Shown in pieces: positions 17,151-22,644 of a stretch of 22,644 bases of DNA; position 1 is the first letter of the stretch; each line of letters begins with the position of its first letter. The stretch comes from CAZEPJ01 sp964514105 (lineage in GTDB: Bacteria; Desulfobacterota; Desulfocorpusculales; Desulfocorpusculum): positions 1 through 22,644 of the forward strand of contig CAZEPJ010000072.1 of NCBI GenBank assembly GCA_964514105.1, given 5' to 3'. The translations under genes and the position numbers were made by a program. Under the pieces are notes generated by a model. That model saw nothing but the letters and a program-made list of their open reading frames with translations. It did no database searches and was not told the origin of the DNA.

Positions 17151-17841
17151 CCGCATCGACGTGTTCTACGGGGATCTGCAGGCCCTGCGGGAGGTGAGCC
17201 TGGAGGTCCGCTCCGGAGAGGTGGTGTCGGTGGTTGGATCCAACGGGGCCGGGAAATCCACGGTCCTTCGGTCTGTCTCCGGGCTGCTCCGGCCGAGAAC
17301 CGGTCAGATCCTGTTCGACGAGCGGGAGATCACCCGGACCGCCCCATCGCGCATCGTCGAGGCGGGGATCAGCCACATCCCCGAAGGGCGCCAGCTTTTC
17401 CCCACCATGACGGTGAAGGAGAATCTGGAGATGGGGGCCCAGTTCCCCGAGACCAGGCGGGCCAGGGCCCGGACCATGGAGGAGATATTCGGGTTCTTCC
17501 CCCGGATCGAAGAGCGGCTTTACCAGCGGGCGGGCACCCTGAGCGGGGGGGAGCAGCAGATGTTGGCCATCGGGCGGGGGCTCATGTCGCGCCCCAGGCT
17601 GCTCATGTTGGACGAACCTTCCCTGGGCCTGTCGCCGCTTCTGGTGTCCATGATCTTCCAGATCATCGAGGACATCAACCGCAAAGGCACCATGATCCTC
17701 CTCGTGGAACAGAACGTATACCACGCCCTGAAGCTTTGCCGGCGGGCGTACATCCTCGAAAACGGATCCGTCATGGGGGAGGGGCAGGGGGAGGCCTTTC
17801 TGGCGGACGAGCACATCCGCAAGGCGTACCTGGGAATCTGA
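17137..17841 (+). CDS. livF: Branched-chain amino acid ABC transporter ATP-binding protein LivF
   Basis: A 234-residue ABC ATPase that pairs with LivG to drive the LivHM permease. Walker A is GSNGAGKST (34-42), the signature is LSGGEQQMLAIGRGL, and Walker B is LLMLDEPSLGLSP, followed by the switch His region VEQNV. The GTG at 17137 lies inside the end of livG and is preceded by AAGGAG (17124-17129) at seven bases. An upstream open stretch in this frame is only a shadow of livG. The length equals typical LivF. It is the last gene of the operon; no strong intrinsic terminator follows. Confidence 0.95.
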   Translation: MLRVNRIDVFYGDLQALREVSLEVRSGEVVSVVGSNGAGKSTVLRSVSGLLRPRTGQILFDEREITRTAPSRIVEAGISHIPEGRQLFPTMTVKENLEMGAQFPETRRARARTMEEIFGFFPRIEERLYQRAGTLSGGEQQMLAIGRGLMSRPRLLMLDEPSLGLSPLLVSMIFQIIEDINRKGTMILLVEQNVYHALKLCRRAYILENGSVMGEGQGEAFLADEHIRKAYLGI

Positions 17842-17859
17842 TCTCTGCAACGCGGAGGC

Positions 17860-18138
17860 TCAGGTCTCCGGGGTGTCCAGGGGCAGTTTCTCTCGCTCGG
17901 TGGGTCCCTGCTCCGGGGAGTTTGGGCTGTACCCCCTGCGATCCACCCCGCTTCGGCGGTGCCTTTCCCTCCGGCCTTTTCCGCTTCGGCGGTCGGCCTG
18001 TCCCTGCCATGGGGTCTCCAAGCGTTCGGGGTCGCGGCGGTCCTGCCCGCTTCGGCGGTCCTGCCCGCTTCGGCGGTCCTCGCCTCTTCTGTTCTCCTTG
18101 CCCGCCTGTTTGTCCTTTGCGGAGGCCTTCTTGGCCAT
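17860..18138 (-). CDS. Small Arg-rich protein with DRRSGQ repeats (unknown)
   Basis: A predicted 92-residue, very basic, low-complexity protein. After a Lys-rich start (MAKKASAKDK), residues 17-37 contain tandem DRRSGQ units. A second block at 49-69 has DRRSGKGRR and RRSGVDRR, and the tail is Pro/Glu-rich. No membrane segment or known enzyme motif is visible. It could be disordered and bind nucleic acid or acidic partners; similar RRSGxDRR stretches occur as linkers in some PilZ and signalling proteins, to my recollection. The start at 18138 has a G-rich leader (AGGGGTGG); an ATG at 18162 would add eight residues. A TTGACA-17-TACAAG promoter on the same strand lies about 50 bases upstream. 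It is the only minus-strand gene in the window. Confidence 0.55.
   Translation of the reverse strand: MAKKASAKDKQAGKENRRGEDRRSGQDRRSGQDRRDPERLETPWQGQADRRSGKGRRERHRRSGVDRRGYSPNSPEQGPTEREKLPLDTPET
18035..18088. repeat. 18-base tandem repeat (about three units)
   Basis: Two identical 18-base units (18035-18052 and 18053-18070), beginning CGGCGGTCCTGCC on the + strand, are followed by a diverged third (18071-18088). The unit is a multiple of three and encodes DRRSGQ in the minus-strand protein. Copy-number change by slippage would lengthen or shorten the protein in frame. Confidence 0.85.
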
Positions 18139-18191
18139 CAACCCACCACCCCTTGCTGTCATGAAAGGTCCCCGGTCTTTCCTTCCCCCCT

Positions 18192-18220
18192 CTTGTACCC
18201 AAGGCCAGGGAGGGTGTCAA
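18192..18220 (-). promoter_or_regulatory. Promoter for the minus-strand Arg-rich gene
   Basis: On the minus strand, TTGACA (18220-18215), a 17-base spacer and TACAAG (18197-18192) form a good sigma70-type promoter. The expected transcript starts near 18185, about 45 bases before the start codon at 18138. Confidence 0.55.
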
Positions 18221-18249
18221 GATGCCAGGACCGGGGGGGGCAGAGGCTG

Positions 18250-18278
18250 TTGATCGAGGCATGTCCATGAGGTACAAT
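18250..18278 (+). promoter_or_regulatory. Promoter for the small gene at 18378
   Basis: TTGATC (18250-18255), a 17-base spacer and TACAAT (18273-18278) form a sigma70-type promoter facing right. The expected start near 18285 rules out the in-frame ATGs at 18222 and 18261 and supports 18378 or 18423 as the start of the gene. Confidence 0.55.
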
Positions 18279-18377
18279 GGCGCCCGTTTCGAGGTGGAGG
18301 GCCCTTGGATCCGGCCCTCATGGCGGCCGAACCCCAGGGGGCCGCGTCCTTTCTTTCCCCGGGAACATAGGGACGAT

Positions 18378-18698
18378 ATGGCCGATTTGCGCGCCAGGCC
18401 CAGGTGGCCCAAGGACAACGGCATGGATATCCCCGAGCTGGAGTGGGAGTCCGCCGTGAACTACCTGGTGCGGCACGTCACCCTGCAGACCTGGCAGCAC
18501 GTCCAGGAGGCCATGGGCGAGAAGGGGCTTCGCTGGTACGTGGGCGAGGGCCAGCGTCTGGGCAGGGCCGTGCGATATCTCCTCACCAAAGGGGGGTTCC
18601 GCTGGGGGACCGTGTGCATGCAGGCCAACTGGTTCCGGCTCCTGGAGGAGGGCTCCCGGAGGGTGTTCTTCGTGCAGGTGGAGGTGCAGGAGAACTGA
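18378..18698 (+). CDS. Small hypothetical protein (unknown)
   Basis: A 106-residue soluble protein I do not recognise. A basic, Pro-containing N-terminus (residues 1-15) leads into a probably helical region (IPELEWESAVNYLVRHVTL, then TWQHVQEAMGEKGLRWYVG). RLGRAVRYLL, GGFRWGTVCM and a beta-like end (RRVFFVQVEVQEN) follow. It is rich in Trp (five from residue 16 on) with one Cys and no signal peptide. ATG 18378 has AGGGA five bases upstream; ATG 18423, with AAGGA upstream, would give a 91-residue protein and is a real alternative. It has its own promoter at 18250-18278 and a hairpin directly after the stop. It is divergent from the Arg-rich gene. The AV..L and LGR..R pattern faintly recalls DUF6794-type proteins, but I cannot confirm that. 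Confidence 0.7.
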   Translation: MADLRARPRWPKDNGMDIPELEWESAVNYLVRHVTLQTWQHVQEAMGEKGLRWYVGEGQRLGRAVRYLLTKGGFRWGTVCMQANWFRLLEEGSRRVFFVQVEVQEN

Positions 18699-19105
18699 CG
18701 GACGAGGCTTCCCTTCCGTCCGGACCTCGTCCCGGCACCCGGACGTCCCAGCTTCGACCTCGAATAGCGTGATCCGTGCCGCATCCCGCGATCAAGAGGG
18801 CCAGGCGACCTCGGCCCGGGGGCCGACGATTGGAATGCGGGTTGGCTCCCCACCAACCTGCCCCGATCCAAGAAACCGGGCGCTGTCCGGGCCAACGAGG
18901 AGGCTGAGGGGCGGGGCCGAAGGAGGCCATGCGCAGGCCTTTCCGTGGGTTTCCTTCCGATCCCACGGAGGAAATAGACGCTTGGGGGCGGCACAACCCG
19001 GCCTTGAGCGCGCCCGGGGACCAGCGGCCATGCCCCACTGCAATCCGAGGCGACGGCAGCGAAGGGCCCTCAGCTTGAGCACCGCCGCGTGACCTCTCCC
19101 GCGCC
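18699..19105. other. Intergenic region without a convincing gene
   Basis: About 400 bases between the small hypothetical gene and the tRNA promoter. Apart from the hairpin at 18700-18732 I see nothing supported. Open frames on both strands (for example 18769-19092 +) have Arg/Pro/Gly-rich compositions typical of non-coding GC-rich DNA and no ribosome sites. It could hold gene remains too decayed to read. Confidence 0.6.
18700..18732 (+). terminator. Hairpin after the small hypothetical gene
   Basis: GGACGAGG (18700-18707) pairs with CCTCGTCC (18725-18732), starting two bases after the stop codon. The 8-base GC-rich stem has a 17-base loop that contains a further GGA. No T tract follows, so termination strength is uncertain. 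Confidence 0.5.
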
Positions 19106-19135
19106 TTGACGGGCCGACATGGGGGGCCACATAAT
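19106..19135 (+). promoter_or_regulatory. Promoter of tRNA-Arg
   Basis: TTGACG (19106-19111), an 18-base spacer and CATAAT (19130-19135) stand just before the tRNA. Transcription would start about 7 bases before the mature 5' end at 19149. Confidence 0.65.
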
Positions 19136-19148
19136 AGGGGCAGTCCAC

Positions 19149-19225
19149 GCCCCCGTAGCTCAGGAGGATAGAGCGACGGATTCCTAATCCGCAGGCCGGG
19201 TGTTCGAGTCACCCCGGGGGCACCA
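19149..19225 (+). tRNA. tRNA-Arg (anticodon CCU)
   Basis: A full 77-base cloverleaf. The acceptor stem GCCCCCG (19149-19155) pairs perfectly with CGGGGGC (19215-19221). The D arm is GCTC...GAGC (19158-19161 and 19171-19174). The anticodon loop is TTCCTAA with anticodon CCT at 19183-19185, the T arm is GGGTG/CACCC with TTCGAGT, and the CCA end is encoded (19223-19225). The discriminator base is A. The outermost anticodon-stem pair (position 27-43) is an A-C mismatch, which is slightly unusual. It would read AGG arginine codons. Confidence 0.96.
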
Positions 19226-19319
19226 GTTTCATCAAGTGCCCCGCAGCACCTACGCCATCCGCACCGAGAGCGCGGCAGCCCCTTGGTCAATCGCCTCAGG
19301 AATCGGGAAGGAGGAGACC

Positions 19320-20813
19320 ATGCGCTTCGTCATCGCCATGATGAAACACGAGACCAACACCTTCTCGCCGGTCCCCACACCGCTGGAGCGATTCGGCGCG
19401 CGGGGGGCGTTTTTCGGCAAGGACGCCCTGGATGCGTACAAAGGCACCAACACTCCCATGGCCGCGTTCATCGATATCGCTCTCCAGGAGGGGGCCGAGA
19501 TCGTCACCCCGGTGGCCGCGGAGGCATTTCCCAGCGGGCCCGTGCACCGGGATGCCTACCGATCCATGACCGATGCCGTTTGTGAGGAAGTCAAGAGAGG
19601 GTGCGATGCCCTGTTTCTCGACCTCCATGGCGCCATGGTCAGCGAGGAGACGGACGACGGAGAGGGGACGCTCTTGGAGCGCGTCCGCGCCATGGCCCCC
19701 GGGCTCCCCATCGCGGTGGGGCTGGACCTTCATACCAATCTGACGAGAAAGATGGTGGAGAACTGCACCGTCCTGGCGGGCTACAAGACGTATCCCCACG
19801 TGGACATGTACGACGCGGGCGCCCTGGCCGGAAAGATTCTCCTGCGGACCATGAAGGGCGAAATCAAGCCGGTGGTCTCCTGGGGCAACCTCCCCATGCT
19901 CCCGCACACGTTGCGCATGGGAACGCACGAACCGCCCATGAAGGATCTGGTGGAGATGGCCAAGGCCGTCGAGGCGAGGGGCGCCCTGGCAGCCACGGTC
20001 TTTGGCGGCTTCCCCCTGGCGGACATCCATGACGCAGGCTTGAGCGCGGTGGTCTTCACCGACGGGGATCGGAAACGGGCCGATGCGCTCTGTCAAGAGC
20101 TGCTGGACGCTGCGTGGGATCGTCGGGCGGATTTCGTGTATCGGTTGGAGCCCCTTTCGGAGACCGTGGCCCGTGCGAAGCAGTTGCGCGAGGGGCCGGT
20201 GGTGCTTATCGACCACGCGGACAACTGCGCCTCGGGAGGGACTCAGGATACCATGGCCGTGGTGGCCGAGGTCATGCGCCAGGGCCTGCAGGACGTGGCG
20301 GTCTTCGCCATTTGCGATCCCGAGGCCGTGGCCCGAGCCATTGAGGTCGGGGTCGGTGCGCGGGTTGCCCTGAAGCTGGGCGGAAAGATGGACATGCCCG
20401 CCATCGGACGCAAGGGGGAGCCCCTGGAGGTAAGCGGGGTGGTGCGCGCCATCACGGACGGGGAGTTCATCATCCGAGGCCCCATGTACACGGGGATCCG
20501 GGCGTTCATGGGCAGGACCGCGGTCCTGGACACGGGAAACGTCCAGTTGGTGATCACCGAACGGAATCAGGAGCCCTTTGACCTGGGACACTTCCGGAGC
20601 GTGGGCATCGAACCGACGGCCAAGCGATACCTGCTGCTCAAGTCCAGGCTCCATTACCGGGCGGCGTTCGCCCCCATCGCGCGCCACATCATCGAGTGCG
20701 ACGGGGTGGGGATCACGAGCTCCGACTACAGCCTGTTCAGGTTCACCAAGCTCCGGCGGCCCATCTATCCCCTGGACCCGCACGCGGCACCGCAGGAGCC
20801 TGTCCGACCATGA
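19320..20813 (+). CDS. M81 family (MlrC-like) metallopeptidase
   Basis: A 497-residue protein of the M81 family, whose best known member MlrC opens linearised microcystin and related peptides; most homologues have unknown natural substrates. The N-terminal DUF1485-type domain has KHETNTFSP (9-17), FLDLHGAM (99-106), VGLDLHTN (133-140) and YPHVDMYDAG (158-167); the Asp/His residues in these motifs are the likely zinc ligands. The C-terminal MlrC_C domain opens with VLIDHADNCASGGTQDT. Length is normal. AAGGAGGAG lies before ATG 19320. There is no signal peptide, so it acts in the cytoplasm. It follows tRNA-Arg by 94 bases and precedes a UroD-like gene. Confidence 0.93.
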   Translation: MRFVIAMMKHETNTFSPVPTPLERFGARGAFFGKDALDAYKGTNTPMAAFIDIALQEGAEIVTPVAAEAFPSGPVHRDAYRSMTDAVCEEVKRGCDALFLDLHGAMVSEETDDGEGTLLERVRAMAPGLPIAVGLDLHTNLTRKMVENCTVLAGYKTYPHVDMYDAGALAGKILLRTMKGEIKPVVSWGNLPMLPHTLRMGTHEPPMKDLVEMAKAVEARGALAATVFGGFPLADIHDAGLSAVVFTDGDRKRADALCQELLDAAWDRRADFVYRLEPLSETVARAKQLREGPVVLIDHADNCASGGTQDTMAVVAEVMRQGLQDVAVFAICDPEAVARAIEVGVGARVALKLGGKMDMPAIGRKGEPLEVSGVVRAITDGEFIIRGPMYTGIRAFMGRTAVLDTGNVQLVITERNQEPFDLGHFRSVGIEPTAKRYLLLKSRLHYRAAFAPIARHIIECDGVGITSSDYSLFRFTKLRRPIYPLDPHAAPQEPVRP

Positions 20814-20863
20814 GTCGATGTCGTCACTGCCTCCGCTGGGTTTCCACGCCGAGGGCGCGGCGA

Positions 20864-20897
20864 GGCTACAATGCTTTACACCAGCGTTGTTGTAGCC
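20864..20897 (+). other. Long bulged hairpin in the M81-UroD gap
   Basis: GGCTA (20864-20868) pairs with TAGCC (20893-20897) and CAATGCT (20869-20875) with AGCGTTG (20883-20889, one G-T pair), around the loop TTACACC. A 3-base TTG bulge allows a second register because GTTGTTG repeats. The stem is about 12 pairs. It lies 50 bases after the M81 stop and directly before a second hairpin ending in a T run. The left arm also contains TACAAT, which could be a -10 box, but no good -35 is spaced to it. Confidence 0.6.
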
Positions 20898-20950
20898 GCG
20901 GCGCGCTGCCGCCACGATAGGTCCCACAGGGTGGCGGACGCCGCTTTTTT
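20898..20950 (+). terminator. Intrinsic terminator between M81 and UroD-like genes
   Basis: GCGGCG (20898-20903) pairs with CGCCGC (20939-20944), and CCGCCAC (20909-20915) with GTGGCGG (20931-20937), followed at once by six T residues (20945-20950). It is the clearest intrinsic terminator in the window. It ends only 21 bases before the UroD-like start codon, just ahead of its GGGAGGAGG ribosome site. It therefore either ends the M81 transcript or works as an attenuator in the leader of the next gene. Confidence 0.75.
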
Positions 20951-20971
20951 GTTCGGGAGGAGGCTGGCCCG

Positions 20972-22108
20972 ATGGCGTTCAAGGAGAGCCGACTGAGGGA
21001 ACTTGCGGATCAGGTTCACGAGCGTGTGGCAAGAGAACCCATGACCCCTTTGCAGCGCTTTGGGATTTCCAATCGGTTCGAGGAGCCCGATCGGATTCCG
21101 GTGATCCTTCAGATCCACGAGCATGCCGCCAGCCTGGCCGGAGTCCCGGTCAGAAGGATCTGCGAGGATCCCTCGGCTCACGTCTACTGTCAGCTCGTGG
21201 CCCTCCTTGAATACGGCCACGATCTCCCATGTGGCTTTGCCGATTGTTACAACATCGAGGCGGAGGCCCTCGGGGCGCCGTTGGTCTACTGTCGAGACGG
21301 GTTTCCGGAGATCGGCCGGCGCATTGTGAGCAAACGCGCCGATCTGGAGGCGCTGACCCTGCCGGACTTCCAAGACTCCGGTCGAATGCCCTGGGTCCTG
21401 GAGGTCAACGCCATGCTGAAGGACCTCGTGGGGGATATCATGGGGGTTTATGCCGCGGTGACGGCCCCATTCTCCATTGCCGTGAATCTGCGGGGATACC
21501 AAGAACTGGTCATGGACATCATGGAGGATCGGGACTTCGTGCACCGGCTGATGGAGTTCTGCGCCCACCTGGCGGCGGGTTTCGCAGCGATTCAGATGAA
21601 GAACGGGGCCATGGCGACCTCCGTCATCGACGCCTGGGCGTCGCCGCCATTGGTCTCCCTGGAGCTCTTCGACGAGTTCGTCCTGCCGTACACGGCCAGG
21701 GCCATAGGCATGCTGAGCCCTGCAGGCGCTTCTTGGGGCGGCATCTGGGGTTCCTCCTATCTGCCGGATTGGCGCAACTTGGTGCGGCGAGTCATCTCGG
21801 CCGGATCCACCAATGTCAGGGCCTTCGGCGAGGATTTCGACAGGAGGCCCGACATGGACCCGGTCGAGTACAAGGCCATGCTCAGAGGCCATGGGCGGCC
21901 GATGCTTTACTGCCTCACGGCAAAGCTCATCTCTCGAGGCTCTGCAGGAGAAATCCAAGACAAGGTGAGAGACGTCGTGTCGAGGATCGGGCCGGGCGGC
22001 GGCGTGACCCTGTACGGCGCCATGGTGCCAAAGGAAACGCCTCCGGACAACGTCCACGCCCTGGTCAGGACGGCCAAGGAGTCGGGCCGGTACCCCATAT
22101 CTCCTTGA
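20972..22108 (+). CDS. Uroporphyrinogen decarboxylase (UroD/MtaA/CmuA) family protein
   Basis: A 378-residue TIM-barrel protein of the URO-D superfamily, which includes haem-pathway UroD and cobamide-dependent methyltransferases such as MtaA. Family marks are EPDRIPV (38-44), VTAPFSIA (163-170), SPPLVSLELFDEFVLPY (224-240) and the C-terminal TPPDNVHAL with GRYP. True UroD is unlikely because its N-terminal active-site motifs are not seen. The MtaA zinc ligands are also missing: the HxCG position reads around GASWGGIWG (252-260), and the C-terminal Cys position is Met351 in GAMVPKETP. A strong GGGAGGAGG precedes ATG 20972. The substrate is unknown; it may be a catalytically different methyltransferase-like or decarboxylase-like enzyme. 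Confidence 0.85.
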   Translation: MAFKESRLRELADQVHERVAREPMTPLQRFGISNRFEEPDRIPVILQIHEHAASLAGVPVRRICEDPSAHVYCQLVALLEYGHDLPCGFADCYNIEAEALGAPLVYCRDGFPEIGRRIVSKRADLEALTLPDFQDSGRMPWVLEVNAMLKDLVGDIMGVYAAVTAPFSIAVNLRGYQELVMDIMEDRDFVHRLMEFCAHLAAGFAAIQMKNGAMATSVIDAWASPPLVSLELFDEFVLPYTARAIGMLSPAGASWGGIWGSSYLPDWRNLVRRVISAGSTNVRAFGEDFDRRPDMDPVEYKAMLRGHGRPMLYCLTAKLISRGSAGEIQDKVRDVVSRIGPGGGVTLYGAMVPKETPPDNVHALVRTAKESGRYPISP

Positions 22109-22113
22109 TCTCT

Positions 22114-22165
22114 CCTATTGGGCCCAGCCGACCAATAGGCAGAGGGCCAGGGGAGAACCAATAGG
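22114..22165 (+). repeat. CCTATTGG / CCAATAGG / CCAATAGG repeat set before the toxin gene
   Basis: CCTATTGG (22114-22121) is inverted relative to two identical CCAATAGG copies (22132-22139 and 22158-22165). The first arm can form an 8-pair hairpin with either copy, so the two hairpins exclude each other. The set fills the gap between the UroD-like stop and the BrnT-like start. It could be an autoregulatory operator for the toxin-antitoxin pair, a terminator for the upstream gene, or a trace of an element boundary. Confidence 0.7.
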
Positions 22166-22178
22166 TCCGGCTTTAAGG

Positions 22179-22505
22179 ATGCGTCACAAGGCGGGCTACT
22201 TGCTCCACCCCGGCCAGAGGAGTAGGATTCGAGAACTCATCTGGCCGCGAGACCGAGTGGAACCCTTCGCAACCCATGGCATCAGTGCGCACGAGATGGA
22301 GAAAGTGTGCTTCGGTCAACCCCTCGTGCTACGCGGCAAGACAGAGGGAGAGAACCCGCTGAATTGCGTACTGGGGCAGAGCCCTGCCGGCAGCCATCTC
22401 TTCTGTGTGGTCATCCAGTCCCCGGATGGCACGGGATATCCGGTCACGGCTCGCCCGATGACCAAGAACGAAATACGGCGATTCAGTCAGGCGAAAAACC
22501 GATGA
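22179..22505 (+). CDS. BrnT-like toxin (type II toxin-antitoxin, ribonuclease family)
   Basis: A protein of up to 108 residues resembling BrnT RNase toxins, which stop growth by cutting mRNA. The BrnT-like pattern runs from ELIWPRDRVEPFATHGISAHEMEKV (residues 19-43; compare FEWD..K...N..KHGVSFEEA) through a middle strand with HLFCVVIQS to VTARPMTKNEIRRF (compare ISAR.AT..E...Y). ATG 22179 has AAGG immediately adjacent, which is poor spacing, and gives about 16 extra residues. The strong AGAGGAG at 22216-22222 is followed four bases later by an in-frame ATT (Ile17), exactly where the conserved part begins, so a non-standard ATT start or TTG 22200 is possible. Its stop overlaps the antitoxin start as ATGA. 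The local DNA is less GC-rich than its neighbours, which suggests transfer. Confidence 0.6.
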   Translation: MRHKAGYLLHPGQRSRIRELIWPRDRVEPFATHGISAHEMEKVCFGQPLVLRGKTEGENPLNCVLGQSPAGSHLFCVVIQSPDGTGYPVTARPMTKNEIRRFSQAKNR

Positions 22506-22586
22506 GCAGGATCCCACAAACAGACTCTGTTGCAGAACTGGCCCGATTCTGGGACACCCACAACATCACCGATCTTGAGGATGAAC
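22502..22586 (+). pseudogene. CopG/BrnA-like antitoxin, interrupted after about 28 codons
   Basis: The ATG overlaps the toxin stop in ATGA, as in toxin-first BrnT-BrnA operons. The first 28 codons give a standard antitoxin start: SRIPQTDSVAELARFWDTH then NITDLEDE, matching the FWDTHD..DYEDEL signature of CopG-type antitoxins (PF12441). After L29 the family similarity stops, and the frame reads into a sequence that looks like an IS3-family left end. The ribbon-helix-helix part, which in this family lies further on, would be lost. The frame stays open to the window edge, so a short hybrid peptide may be made. Confidence 0.6.
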
Positions 22587-22644
22587 TGAAGTTGACCCGG
22601 TTTCGTGGATACATTAGAGCTTGTGAAGGAGGTATACACGATGC
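22587..22644 (+). mobile_element. Left end of an IS3-family-like insertion sequence (runs off the window)
   Basis: From TGAAGTTGACCCGG at 22587 through GTGGATAC at 22605-22612, the sequence resembles the left terminal inverted repeat of IS3-type elements (TG start, CCC, then GTGGACAC). It is followed by AAGGAGG at 22626-22632 and, eight bases later, an ATG at 22641 that would start the first transposase frame (OrfA). The rest is outside the window, so the family call rests on the end pattern and gene spacing only. Confidence 0.55.

Noticed and set aside
18035..18088. Short tandem repeats as a CRISPR array
   Set aside because: Units are contiguous, 18 bases long, without spacers, and encode an in-frame protein repeat.
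17771..18424. Longer minus-strand frame overlapping the Arg-rich gene
   Set aside because: It runs in another frame through livF, both promoters and the divergent gene's start; the frame at 17860-18138 has a matching promoter and a conserved-looking repeat.
18583..19290. Long minus-strand open frame containing TRTPGLRIRNPSLYPPELR
   Set aside because: This peptide is the translation of the antisense of tRNA-Arg, a well-known source of false predicted proteins. The rest is Arg/Pro/Gly-rich with no ribosome site.
19149..19320. Integration (att) site at tRNA-Arg
   Set aside because: No second copy of the tRNA 3' end and no integrase gene were found in the window.
20814..20971. Cobalamin riboswitch ahead of the UroD-like gene
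   Set aside because: No B12-box-like core is seen; the region is explained by two simple hairpins.

Overview
This is a GC-rich bacterial window in which almost every gene is on the + strand. It has compact operons, several GTG/TTG starts and clear Shine-Dalgarno sites. The mix suggests an anaerobic or facultative Desulfobacterota (deltaproteobacterial) lineage or a similar GC-rich environmental group: a PilB/GspE ATPase, a PilZ protein, a TRAP 4TM/12TM permease, an MmgE/PrpD protein, a fused SdhCD-SdhA-SdhB complex, a Tat-exported branched-chain amino acid binding protein and a UroD/MtaA-like protein. The taxonomic call is inference; no marker gene is present.

Layout. (1) 198-2944: a PilB/GspE-type secretion or pilus ATPase, followed by a cyclic-nucleotide-domain plus PilZ protein that probably signals to such a machine. 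(2) 3043-4758: adenine deaminase. (3) 4859-12976: a possible organic-acid uptake and catabolism block. It holds a TRAP permease, an MmgE/PrpD family protein behind its own sigma70-like promoter and a heptamer repeat, a small Cys-containing ORF, an FCD-type GntR regulator, and a succinate dehydrogenase/fumarate reductase whose membrane anchor looks like an SdhC-SdhD fusion. (4) 13093-17841: a complete livKHMGF ABC importer operon with a recognisable promoter and overlapping genes. (5) 17860-18698: two unknown small genes pointing away from each other, each with a good promoter in the gap. One encodes an Arg-rich repeat protein. (6) 19106-19225: tRNA-Arg(CCU) with its promoter. (7) 19320-22108: an M81 (MlrC-like) metallopeptidase and a UroD/MtaA-like protein, separated by two hairpins, the second a strong intrinsic terminator. 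(8) 22114-22644: a less GC-rich end with a BrnT-like toxin gene and a CopG/BrnA-like antitoxin gene. The antitoxin appears to be cut after about 28 codons by the left end of an IS3-family insertion sequence that runs out of the window.

Most genes are standard families. The parts most worth following are the SdhCD fusion beside the TRAP/PrpD/GntR block, the divergent pair of orphan genes, the PilZ fusion lacking a key nucleotide-binding residue, the UroD-like protein lacking the zinc ligands of MtaA, and the interrupted toxin-antitoxin operon. I saw no CRISPR array, phage gene or recognised defence system.
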